From the NCBI GenBank assembly GCA_009774395.1, contig VSNQ01000009.1, positions 21,170 to 65,196 on the forward strand: a stretch of DNA of 44,027 nucleotides, given 5' to 3'. The notes beneath the pieces were generated by a model. That model ran no database searches and had not been told where the DNA came from. It saw only the letters and a list, made by a program, of their open reading frames with translations. The position numbers and the translations under genes are program-made. This DNA comes from Lachnospiraceae bacterium (GTDB taxonomy: Bacteria > Bacillota > Clostridia > Lachnospirales > Lachnospiraceae). This document shows positions 7,706-15,346 of the stretch, one piece after another. The first letter of the stretch is position 1, and each line of letters opens with the position of its first letter.

Positions 7706-8653
7706 TTAACTCTTTTTCAGCCCTTTTTCCAACCGTTCTCTATAGCCGGGCGCATTTTTTATTTCAAATTTATTTTCCAGCATAACATACTCTGCGTCGG
7801 AAAACACCTCTTTAAAGTTTTCCTCAACATTTGTTTTCATAACACAGCCTACCGCAATGCTTGGCGCAAGCTTCTCATCTTCAAAGTCAAGGCAAGCCTG
7901 CTGTATTTTCGCACAGTACGCCTTTGCATCCTCCTCCTCTGTCAAAGGAAGCAGCACATAGAAGACATCACCCTCAACTCTGCCAATTACCACATTCTCA
8001 AAACCGCATTCTTCTGCTTTATCTGTTAAAATCTTCGCCACCGCAACAATTAAACGGTCGCTTTCCTCCTCGCCGTAGTTATTATCCACAAAACGCCAGT
8101 CGTTGATATTTACACAGATCGCTGCTGTCGGAACAACTTCCCGCTCCGCAAGCTGCTTCATATGGCTGATAAAATAATTACGATTCAGTAATCCCGTCAA
8201 CGGATCTGTCTGAACGGAATATTTCGCCTGATCAGCTTCCTTTTCAGCCTGCTGCTCCAGCTCGTCTATGTACAATGCCTGTTCACTCGCCAAGAAAGAT
8301 TTCTCGCTAAAGCCCTCTATTGTCTGCATATAAGCGCCAAACAGCCTGTTTACTGCTGCTATATTCTCCTGCGCCACGTTGTCGTATTTTGCATAAATAT
8401 GACAGACTGTCCTGCCGTTTACCCTGATTTTATTTCCCGGCCGATTCACCACATCCGGCTGAAAATCGCCGAAATCCCCTTTAACCATAATAATGCTGCC
8501 ATGCCTGTCCGTCATTATGGTATCCAGCCCAAAGCTGTTTTTTAGTTCTGTCAGCATATCCCCCGCTGCGTCAAGATCAAATAAATCTTTGGGATAATAA
8601 TTTTTGCTGTTCTGCTCCAACTGCTGCGCAAAAGCCATTTTCTTATTGCTCAT
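7706..8653 (-). CDS. Degenerate GGDEF-domain protein
   Basis: A 315-residue soluble protein. The N-terminal part (about 1-140) is an unassigned sensory region. It has a FGLDTIMTDRHGSIIMVKGDF stretch and a C-H pair later (VCHIY) reminiscent of PocR/sensor modules, with a short coiled coil (about 128-145). The C-terminal GGDEF domain starts at DPLTGLLNRNYF (about 150-161), but the signature is GEEES instead of GGDEF, so cyclase activity is unlikely. It may bind GTP or c-di-GMP, or act as a scaffold. An upstream in-frame ATG has no ribosome-binding site; the start used here follows AAAGGAAAC. It is monocistronic. Confidence 0.85.
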   Translation of the reverse strand: MSNKKMAFAQQLEQNSKNYYPKDLFDLDAAGDMLTELKNSFGLDTIMTDRHGSIIMVKGDFGDFQPDVVNRPGNKIRVNGRTVCHIYAKYDNVAQENIAAVNRLFGAYMQTIEGFSEKSFLASEQALYIDELEQQAEKEADQAKYSVQTDPLTGLLNRNYFISHMKQLAEREVVPTAAICVNINDWRFVDNNYGEEESDRLIVAVAKILTDKAEECGFENVVIGRVEGDVFYVLLPLTEEEDAKAYCAKIQQACLDFEDEKLAPSIAVGCVMKTNVEENFKEVFSDAEYVMLENKFEIKNAPGYRERLEKGLKKS

Positions 8654-8831
8654 TCCTGTTTCCTTTCCCTTCTCCATAAATAGTATTGCTAAAAACGATC
8701 ATTTCTATAAAAGTAGTATACAATTTCACACGGTAATTGTCTATTAAAATATTGTGATATTTCTAGCATATGTGTTCTATAAGTTACTTTTTATACCCAC
8801 GCCAAAGTTGTGGGAATCAACATTGTTACAT

Positions 8832-10523
8832 CTATAAAATAAACCGTTCGATTACTTCCACAATCCCGTCATGATTATTATCTTTCTCGGTAATATAATC
8901 CGCGCGCTCCTTTAAAAGCGGCACTGCATTTGCCATTGCCACGCCGATTCCTGCCGCTTCTATCATCGAACAATCATTCTCCTCATCGCCTGCTGCAATC
9001 GCATTCTTTTCAAGAACATGCAACGCATTACATAAGTTTACCAACGCATTTCCTTTTCCTGCCCGCTTGTCATAAAACTCCAAATACATCGGATTGGAAA
9101 AGGCACAGATTATATTGCTGGATTCCTCTGCTGCTTGCACTGTTTCCCGAAAGGCTTCCAGCCTTGCCCTGTCCTCCAAGTCAATTGCAAGCAGTTTAAA
9201 CGGCGCATGATCCAACACATTCTCTAACCGCTGCGTAATTTCATGCTCCATTGGGATAAGTTTTTTGTAAAATTCCAGTTCCTTTCCGTCTGCAATACTG
9301 ACAAGCTTTTTATCCATATAAGTTTGAATATACATACCACGTGCTGCTGCCATATCAAAAAGCCACTGTGCAGTTGGGATCGACACCATATACTGTGCAA
9401 TCGGCTTTTTCGCGATACAGTCATACAATTGCGCTCCGTTAAAAGCTGCCGCATAAACGCCGCCTGTCTGCTGCTTCTTTTGCAGTTTAGCAAGTGCCTC
9501 CAAAATATTTAATTCCTCCAATACGCCAAGAATACTATTTAGCGAGCGCCCGCTTGCCAACACGAAATGATGACCTGCGCCAAGCATCTCCAGTATCTTG
9601 TCACGTCTAACCGCAGAAATATCTTTTTTTGCATCGGAAAGCAAGGTTCCGTCTAAATCCGTAAAAAGAATTTTTGTGGTCAATGCTTTTTTCATATTCT
9701 CCAGCAGCTCTGCGCCAACTGCCAACTTCCCATATCCAGTCCCTAGTTCCAGCCCCGGCTTGTTTTCCCCGTGAAAGTCCGATCCGCCGCTTTCCAAAAG
9801 GTAATACTTTTTTGCAAGTTCTTTGATTCTGCGCTCCTCTGCCGAATTATAGGTGCTGTACATTGTTTCAATCCCCATTAAACCGACATCTTTTAACGTA
9901 GAAACAAGCTGTTCAAGCTGCTCCCGTCCCAGTTTATACAGCGTCGGATGCGCCAAAATCGGAATGCCGCCTGCTTTCTTTGTGACCGCAATCACCTCCT
10001 GCGGCGTAATCTTCTCCCTGTGCACAAAATACGGCGTATGATCGCCCAGATATCGGTCAAACGCCTCATTGCGGCTATTTACATAACCTTTTTCTAACAA
10101 AAATGCAGCATAGTGCGCACGCGTAATCACCGAATCTGGAAAGGCTTCCAGCAGTGCTTCATACGTAATGTCCATTCCCGCCCTTTGCAGATTAGCACAA
10201 AGTTTATAATTTCGGTTTACCCGCGACTGTTGGAACCGTTCCAGATATTCTGTAAAAACAGGTGCTTTATAATCTATAAAAAGCCCCACGATATGCACAT
10301 CCCGTTTGTGGTATTCCGTTGAATACTCAATGCCCGGAATTACTTCCAGCGGCTTATCCTTTGCATACGCCATTATTTCATCCAAACCGTCCACCGTATC
10401 GTGATCGGTCAATGCAATTGCTTTTAAACCTTTTTGTAAAGCATAATCTACCAATTCGGCAGGCGAAAGTGTTCCATCCGAACGGTTAGAATGTACGTGT
10501 AAATCAATTCGTTCTTTATCCAT
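8832..10523 (-). CDS. PHP-domain phosphoesterase fused to Cof-type HAD phosphatase
   Basis: A 563-residue two-enzyme fusion. The N-terminal PHP domain (about 4-280) has the metal-binding motifs DLHVHSNRSDGTLSP, ALTDHDTVDG, ILAHPTLYK and GSDFHGE typical of YciV/TrpH-type phosphoesterases. The C-terminal HAD-IIB (Cof) domain (about 288-563) has LFTDLDGTLLS, the ASGRS motif and GDEENDCSMIEAAGIGVAMANA. Both sets of catalytic residues appear intact. The substrates are probably small phosphorylated metabolites or nucleotides; the pairing suggests linked steps, which is inference. A TTG lies upstream, but the ATG chosen follows an AGGGGG site carried by a small hairpin repeat. No separate neighbour belongs to it. 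Confidence 0.93.
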   Translation of the reverse strand: MDKERIDLHVHSNRSDGTLSPAELVDYALQKGLKAIALTDHDTVDGLDEIMAYAKDKPLEVIPGIEYSTEYHKRDVHIVGLFIDYKAPVFTEYLERFQQSRVNRNYKLCANLQRAGMDITYEALLEAFPDSVITRAHYAAFLLEKGYVNSRNEAFDRYLGDHTPYFVHREKITPQEVIAVTKKAGGIPILAHPTLYKLGREQLEQLVSTLKDVGLMGIETMYSTYNSAEERRIKELAKKYYLLESGGSDFHGENKPGLELGTGYGKLAVGAELLENMKKALTTKILFTDLDGTLLSDAKKDISAVRRDKILEMLGAGHHFVLASGRSLNSILGVLEELNILEALAKLQKKQQTGGVYAAAFNGAQLYDCIAKKPIAQYMVSIPTAQWLFDMAAARGMYIQTYMDKKLVSIADGKELEFYKKLIPMEHEITQRLENVLDHAPFKLLAIDLEDRARLEAFRETVQAAEESSNIICAFSNPMYLEFYDKRAGKGNALVNLCNALHVLEKNAIAAGDEENDCSMIEAAGIGVAMANAVPLLKERADYITEKDNNHDGIVEVIERFIL

Positions 10524-10560
10524 TTCTATACCCCCTGCGTGCTTTAGCACGCATACCAAT
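10521..10560 (-). repeat. Hairpin repeat carrying a ribosome-binding site (copy 1)
   Basis: Minus strand: ATTGGTAT, then the perfect hairpin GCGTGC-TAAA-GCACGC, then AGGGGGTATAGA and the ATG of the PHP-HAD gene. Nearly the same block precedes the unrelated DUF4253 gene (29258-29297). The hairpin stem ends one base before the Shine-Dalgarno sequence. Confidence 0.75.
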
Positions 10561-10580
10561 CAATACTTGAAAGTTTCCTT

Positions 10581-10743
10581 TCAAACTTGCTCCCCTCTGT
10601 CAGTTTTTGCAGACACTGCGATTCCTTTACAGCACTTCTCGTGACAAGCGACAGCATAACGGCGTATTGTCTTCATGCCGTCATCTATCAACACTTCCTC
10701 ATAATTCCTATCACGGATTTGCTGCAAGATTCCTTACTCCACG
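10581..10743 (-). pseudogene. C-terminal remnant of an AAA-ATPase/PD-(D/E)XK (DUF1703) protein
   Basis: The minus strand encodes about 53 residues, ILQQIRDRNYEEVLIDDG followed by TIRRYAVACHEKCC, before a stop. This matches the C-terminal end of the intact protein at 15347-17125 (ALSQIEKKQYETVLTAEGF, then IRKYGFAFYGKEC) in residue order and spacing. It is preceded by an in-frame stop and has no start codon or ATPase part, so it is a decayed tail of a second family member. The junction lies near 10744, where GC-rich repeat material begins. Confidence 0.75.
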
Positions 10744-10747
10744 CCCC

Positions 10748-10884
10748 CTCCATGCGCCGATTCAGCCCCTATTTCCTCAACATAGGGCTACGCAATCGAG
10801 TAGGGGAAAAGCCTTTCCCCTCGCGCGCGCGCCGGGCACCCGTCAGCTTCTGCTGACATGTTTCCTTTGTGTGCCCGTGTGCAT
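10748..10884. repeat. GC-rich hairpin repeat cluster (diverged GCATATTTCCTCTG family)
   Basis: It contains CCCTATTTCCTCAACATAGGG, then GAGTAGGGGAAA/TTTCCCCTC, a CGCGCGCGC run, GTCAGC-TTCT-GCTGAC and TTTCCTTTGTGTGCCCGTGTGCATAAAA. The order of blocks (GAGTAGGG hairpin, GC-rich block, TTTCCT, GTGCATAAAA) resembles the 33225 and 40511 repeats. There is no coding capacity. Confidence 0.5.
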
Positions 10885-10916
10885 AAAAAAGGCAGACTTT
10901 TCATCTGCCTTTTTTG
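10885..10916 (-). terminator. Rho-independent terminator of the ABC-F gene
   Basis: The stem GGCAGA/TCTGCC with a 7-nt loop is flanked by A6 and T6, so it can end transcription in both directions. It lies 20 bp after the ABC-F stop codon. Confidence 0.9.
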
Positions 10917-10936
10917 ATCTTATGCCTACAGCACTC

Positions 10937-12580
10937 TTACTCCTCGCCGCTTTCATCCTCAGCTTCTGCAGTGTATACCGTTCTTTTTCTTGCCATTTCA
11001 TCGCTTGCCAGATACTCGTCATACGTGGTTACCTTATCAATTAATGTACCATTGGGAAGGATTTCCATAATACGGTTTGCTGTGGTTTCTACAAACTGAT
11101 GATCATGGCAGGCAAAAATCGCCACGCCCGGGAACTTAATCAGTCCGTTGTTAAGCGCAGTAATGGATTCCATATCCAAATGATTGGTTGGTTCGTCAAG
11201 AATTAGGCAGTTTGCACCGCTAATCATCATTTTACTTAAAAGACAGCGCACTTTCTCACCACCGGAAAGCACTTTCACTTTTTTCACGCCATCCTCGCCC
11301 GCAAAAAGCATACGTCCAAGGAATCCCCGCACATAAGTGATATCATCCACTGGTGAATAGCCCATCAGCCAATCTGCAATGGTATAGTCATTGTTAAATT
11401 CATTCGTCGGGTCTTTAGGAAAATACGCCTGTGAGGTCGTAACACCCCATTTATAAGAACCCTCGTCAGGCTCTATCTCGCCCATTAAAATTTGAAACAG
11501 TGTCGTCTTAGCAAGTTCATTTCCGCCGACAAACGCCACCTTGTCATCATGTCCTAAAATAAAGGAAATATTGTCAAGTACCTTCTCGCCGTTAATGGTT
11601 TTGGATAAATTCGTAACAGTCAGCACTTCATTTCCAATTTCGCGGTCAGGACGGAAATCAATATATGGATACTTACGGCTGGACGGCTTAATATCATCCA
11701 ATTCAATTTTCTCTAAGGCACGTTTTCTGGATGTCGCCTGTTTTGACTTCGACGCATTGGCAGAAAACCGTGAAATAAATTCTTGCAGTTCCTTAATTTT
11801 TTCTTCCTTTTTCTTGTTGGCTTCTTTCATCTGCTTTACAAGCAACTGGCTGGACTCATACCAAAAGTCATAGTTGCCTGCATAAAGCTGGATTTTGCCG
11901 TAATCAATATCCGCGATCTGCGTACATACTTTATTTAAGAAATAACGGTCATGTGATACTACAATTACCGTATTATCAAAATTAATTAAAAATTCCTCCA
12001 GCCAAGCAATTGCATCCAAATCCAAATGGTTCGTCGGCTCGTCCAAAAGCAAGATATCAGGATTGCCAAATAGTGCCTTCGCAAGCAGCACTTTTACTTT
12101 CTCGCTGCCGTTTAATTCTTTCATAATACTATAGTGAATACTGGTGTCAATTCCCAAGCCGTTTAAAAGCTGTGCTGCGTCAGACTCTGCTTCCCAGCCA
12201 TTCATCTCAGCAAATTCACCCTCTAATTCGCTTGCACGGATACCATCCTCATCGGTGAAATCCTCCTTAGCATATATGGCATCTTTTTCTTTCATAATTT
12301 CATACAGACGGGCGTTTCCCATAATCACCACATCCATAACAGGATACTCATCATATTTAAAGTGATCCTGCTCCAACACAGAAAGCCGCTGTCCGGGCGT
12401 TATCGCAATATCTCCCTTCGTAGTTTCCAATTTTCCTGACAAAATTTTTAAAAATGTCGATTTTCCGGCACCATTTGCACCGATCAAACCATAACAGTTG
12501 CCCTCAGTAAATTTAATATTGACATCCTCAAATAATGCTTTCTTCCCAACACGATATGTCACATTGTTTGCACTAATCAT
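10937..12580 (-). CDS. ykpA: ABC-F family ATPase, YkpA-type
   Basis: A 547-residue soluble tandem ABC protein without membrane segments. Cassette 1 has Walker A GANGAGKST (about 36-44), signature LNGSEKVKV and Walker B ILLLDEPTNHLD. A charged linker (about 240-290, EANKKKEEKIKELQEF) follows. Cassette 2 has a degenerate Walker A (GGNELAKTT), intact LSGGEKVRC and LILDEPTNHLD. The degenerate second P-loop is typical of the YkpA/YbiT subgroup. ABC-F proteins act at the ribosome, rescuing or regulating translation; some confer antibiotic resistance, but this subgroup is generally housekeeping. It is monocistronic with its own promoter and terminator. The ATG has a modest site (GAGTTTTGAAAG). Confidence 0.95.
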   Translation of the reverse strand: MISANNVTYRVGKKALFEDVNIKFTEGNCYGLIGANGAGKSTFLKILSGKLETTKGDIAITPGQRLSVLEQDHFKYDEYPVMDVVIMGNARLYEIMKEKDAIYAKEDFTDEDGIRASELEGEFAEMNGWEAESDAAQLLNGLGIDTSIHYSIMKELNGSEKVKVLLAKALFGNPDILLLDEPTNHLDLDAIAWLEEFLINFDNTVIVVSHDRYFLNKVCTQIADIDYGKIQLYAGNYDFWYESSQLLVKQMKEANKKKEEKIKELQEFISRFSANASKSKQATSRKRALEKIELDDIKPSSRKYPYIDFRPDREIGNEVLTVTNLSKTINGEKVLDNISFILGHDDKVAFVGGNELAKTTLFQILMGEIEPDEGSYKWGVTTSQAYFPKDPTNEFNNDYTIADWLMGYSPVDDITYVRGFLGRMLFAGEDGVKKVKVLSGGEKVRCLLSKMMISGANCLILDEPTNHLDMESITALNNGLIKFPGVAIFACHDHQFVETTANRIMEILPNGTLIDKVTTYDEYLASDEMARKRTVYTAEAEDESGEE

Positions 12581-12636
12581 CTTTCAAAACTCCTGTTTTT
12601 ATGTTTAAATTTTATTTATTACATTTGCTCTTTATT

Positions 12637-12664
12637 ATTATACATAAAACTGGGAATTTTTCAA
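12637..12664 (-). promoter_or_regulatory. Predicted sigma-A promoter of the ABC-F gene
   Basis: Minus strand: TTGAAA, 16-bp spacer, TATAAT, about 57 bp before the start codon. A 136-bp repeat begins 40 bp further upstream. Confidence 0.65.
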
Positions 12665-12703
12665 GGAAATTGTTACAACAGCGTGCAAATAATGTTACAG
12701 TTC

Positions 12704-12839
12704 GTAACAATTCAGGTAGGTCTGCGCATTTACTGCGCTGACCGTAATAAAATGTAGTGGTTGGAGGTATCCAGCCCAACACGAAGCGATTTCCAATGGC
12801 TGGATACGTAACAGTTCAATGGGTTATCTGAACTGTTAC
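12704..12839 (+). repeat. 136-bp three-hairpin element (copy 1)
   Basis: Ends are GTAACAATTCAGGTAGG and TGAACTGTTAC. It holds three inverted repeats in order: GGTC-T-GCGCA/TGCGC-T-GACC with loop TTTAC; GTATCCAGCC/GGCTGGATAC around GAAGCGATTTCCAAT; and GTAACAGTTCA/TGAACTGTTAC with loop ATGGGTTATC. The copies at 15027 and 26681 have exactly the same length and nearly the same sequence. It lies between the HelD stop and the ABC-F promoter. Confidence 0.92.
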
Positions 12840-12867
12840 ACCGTTCAGTCTAAGAGCAAAAAATCTC

Positions 12868-14940
12868 TTACTGCACAATAAATAACTCATGCAGCGCTCT
12901 CGTTGCCGCTACATAGAGCAGCTTGGCAAGCCTTGGATTATCGCGATATCCTGTTAAATCTGGTTTCCACAGCAGCACACAGTCAAACTCTAATCCTTTC
13001 GTTTCAGGAACGGTCAGCACCAGCACCCCCTTGCTAAAACCGCTGTTTTGTGCATCTATCAACGTTATTTGACGGCTTAGTCGCAGTGTTACAATTTCTT
13101 TATCCTCATCCGAAAAACAAATTACTGCCATGGTTTCATACCCTTTTTCTTTCATCTCTTGAATGGTTTCCACACAGATGCCTGCTGCCTCCTCACTCGA
13201 TATACTTTCCAAAAAGTGCACAGGCTCTCCATGTCGAATAACCGGCTCGATCTGATAGGCTCCTTTTGAAGCGCTGCGCAGTATTTTTCCTGCGAAATCT
13301 GAAATTTCAATTGTATTACGGTAACTTTTCGCCAAAACATGGAATGCGTCTTCCTTGGAATGGAAGATTTTTTGTGTCATATCCCGCCAGTCGTTCATAC
13401 CATATTCATAGTTAACATTCTGAGAAACATCCCCCATAATTGTAAAAAAGCATTCCGGCAATACTGTCCGCAGCGCATAATACACAATTGAACCAAAATC
13501 CTGCGCCTCATCAATAAAGATTTGTCCAAATTCCTCATCAGGTTTTTTCTGCAATGCCCTATAATAAATAATCAACATCGCTGCCACATCATAGACATCA
13601 AAAATACCATGCTGTATTTTTTCTGACACAGGTGTCATATCTATATAGTATTCTGCACCATACATCTCCAAAAAATTTAAGTATAGACTCACAACGTTTC
13701 CCTTATAACAATAGGAACTAAAATAATTTTTGTACTGTACTAACTTCCGCTTATAAATCCCGACTTCCTCACGCCCCATGCACTGAATCTTTATACGGTT
13801 GCGCAGCCTCTCATCAAGTGTTACCAACAGCTTGTTAATCGAATATTTAGGATTTCCGTTAATAAAATCGTCATTATTTTTTTGTGACAAAAGCATACCG
13901 ATTTCTTCGTCGTATACTACACAATTCGCCAAAATACGGTTGCGAAGCTGCTGCATATAGTTTTCCAGCTCCTTTGCAAAAAGCATCTTGCTTTTCCATG
14001 CCTGATTTACAGGCAGCGAAACCAGCTTAAACTTTTTCTTCCATTCGCTGTGCAAAAGGTGCGTCAATATTTCATCCATACGCATATGTTTAATATCATA
14101 GACATCCAATTCTGGCAAACCACCTGTAATATAATCAATTAAAATATCGCTCCCGCCAACAATGCAAAATTCATTGGAAGTAAAACGCTCCTTATAGTTG
14201 TACATAATATAGGAAATGCGGTGCATTGCAACGGTTGTCTTACCGCTTCCTGCCACCCCCTGCACAATAATATTGCGGAATGGGCTTTCACGGATAATTT
14301 CATTTTGCTCTTTCTGAATCGTGGCTATAATGTCCCCCAGAACTGCATCCCTGTTTTTGCTAAGATACTTTACTAAAAGTTCGTCGTTTGCCGCAACATC
14401 ACTGTCATAAAACCCTTGCAGCACCCCCTCCTCAATATCAAATGTCCGCTTTAAACTTAAATCAATGCGATATTGTAACGGCTTCCCCCTACCATCTGTA
14501 CTGCTGTCCGGTATCTCATAAAACCCTTCGCCTAACTCATTTTCATAATAAACCGAAGCAATCGGCGCACGCCAGTCCACAACCTCCACTGTCGTTTTAT
14601 CCCGCAAAACACCATGCTTACCGATATAAATAGACTCAAAAAGTTTTTCATCAAGGTTTTTATAATCAATTCTTCCAAAAAAAGGTCTGCCATATGCCTC
14701 CGTGTTTTTGTGCAATTGATTAAAACTATGCTCCTCCAGGCTGCGGGATGTCACTAGCTGATCATACAACTCCACATTCCCGCTCTGCACTTCGTCAAAC
14801 AATGCCTTTGTTTCCTTGCGGCGTTCTTCTAGCTGTCGCTCATATTCCGCTACATTCGCTGCAATCAACGCACGGCACTCCTTTAAATGCCGCTCCTCTG
14901 CCTGCCATTCCTTCGACTTCTTTTGATTCGTTTCTGCCAT
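12868..14940 (-). CDS. helD: HelD-like superfamily 1 helicase (RNA polymerase-recycling factor)
   Basis: A 690-residue UvrD/Rep-type ATPase. The N-terminus is a long coiled coil (about 1-75) as in HelD. Walker A is GVAGSGKTTVAMHR (about 228-241), motif II is IFIDEAQDFG (about 487-496), and the late motifs are KSYRNTIEISDFA (about 541) and LLYVAATRALHELF at the C-terminus. In B. subtilis, HelD binds RNA polymerase and uses its coiled coil and ATPase to release stalled polymerase from nucleic acid; some relatives protect against rifamycins. It is monocistronic between two copies of the 136-bp repeat. ATG follows AGAAAGG. UvrD/Rep proper is less likely because of the N-terminal coiled coil and length. 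Confidence 0.9.
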   Translation of the reverse strand: MAETNQKKSKEWQAEERHLKECRALIAANVAEYERQLEERRKETKALFDEVQSGNVELYDQLVTSRSLEEHSFNQLHKNTEAYGRPFFGRIDYKNLDEKLFESIYIGKHGVLRDKTTVEVVDWRAPIASVYYENELGEGFYEIPDSSTDGRGKPLQYRIDLSLKRTFDIEEGVLQGFYDSDVAANDELLVKYLSKNRDAVLGDIIATIQKEQNEIIRESPFRNIIVQGVAGSGKTTVAMHRISYIMYNYKERFTSNEFCIVGGSDILIDYITGGLPELDVYDIKHMRMDEILTHLLHSEWKKKFKLVSLPVNQAWKSKMLFAKELENYMQQLRNRILANCVVYDEEIGMLLSQKNNDDFINGNPKYSINKLLVTLDERLRNRIKIQCMGREEVGIYKRKLVQYKNYFSSYCYKGNVVSLYLNFLEMYGAEYYIDMTPVSEKIQHGIFDVYDVAAMLIIYYRALQKKPDEEFGQIFIDEAQDFGSIVYYALRTVLPECFFTIMGDVSQNVNYEYGMNDWRDMTQKIFHSKEDAFHVLAKSYRNTIEISDFAGKILRSASKGAYQIEPVIRHGEPVHFLESISSEEAAGICVETIQEMKEKGYETMAVICFSDEDKEIVTLRLSRQITLIDAQNSGFSKGVLVLTVPETKGLEFDCVLLWKPDLTGYRDNPRLAKLLYVAATRALHELFIVQ

Positions 14941-15026
14941 GTTTTACCATACCTTTCTACCCATTTCGAGCCATTCTACTCTATCAAATAATACTTACAA
15001 ACGTTTGCCAATATTGCTGTTTAGGA

Positions 15027-15162
15027 GTAACAGTTCAGGTAGGTCTGCGCATTTACTGCGCTGACCGTAATAAAATGTAATGTTTGGAGGTATCCAGCCC
15101 ATCGCGAAGCGATTTCCAATGGCTGGATACGTAACAGTTCAATGGGTTATCTGAACTGTTAC
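15027..15162 (+). repeat. 136-bp three-hairpin element (copy 2)
   Basis: The same length and orientation as the copy at 12704, with the same three hairpins. The terminal and internal GTAACAGTTCA blocks are perfect here, and the middle loop reads CATCGCGAAGCGATTTCCAA. It lies just upstream of helD, about 86 bp from its start codon, so copies 1 and 2 bracket helD as direct repeats. Confidence 0.93.
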
Positions 15163-15250
15163 GTTTAGGATATATTTAGTATAATATTTAATAAAAAAAT
15201 TACTAGACTTATATTTTAAATTATGATATAGTGTTATATAGAGTAGTAAT

Positions 15251-15284
15251 AAAAAAACACTTTAGCAAACTAAAGTGTTTTTTT
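15251..15284 (-). terminator. Rho-independent terminator of the AAA/PD-(D/E)XK gene
   Basis: The stem CACTTTAG/CTAAAGTG with a CAAA loop is flanked by A7 and T7. It lies 63 bp after the stop codon and works in either direction. Confidence 0.88.
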
Positions 15285-15346
15285 ATACTTAGGCATCCAA
15301 AGGAAAATGCCCGCAAAATCTTTTTACAATTATTTCAAGCGATATC

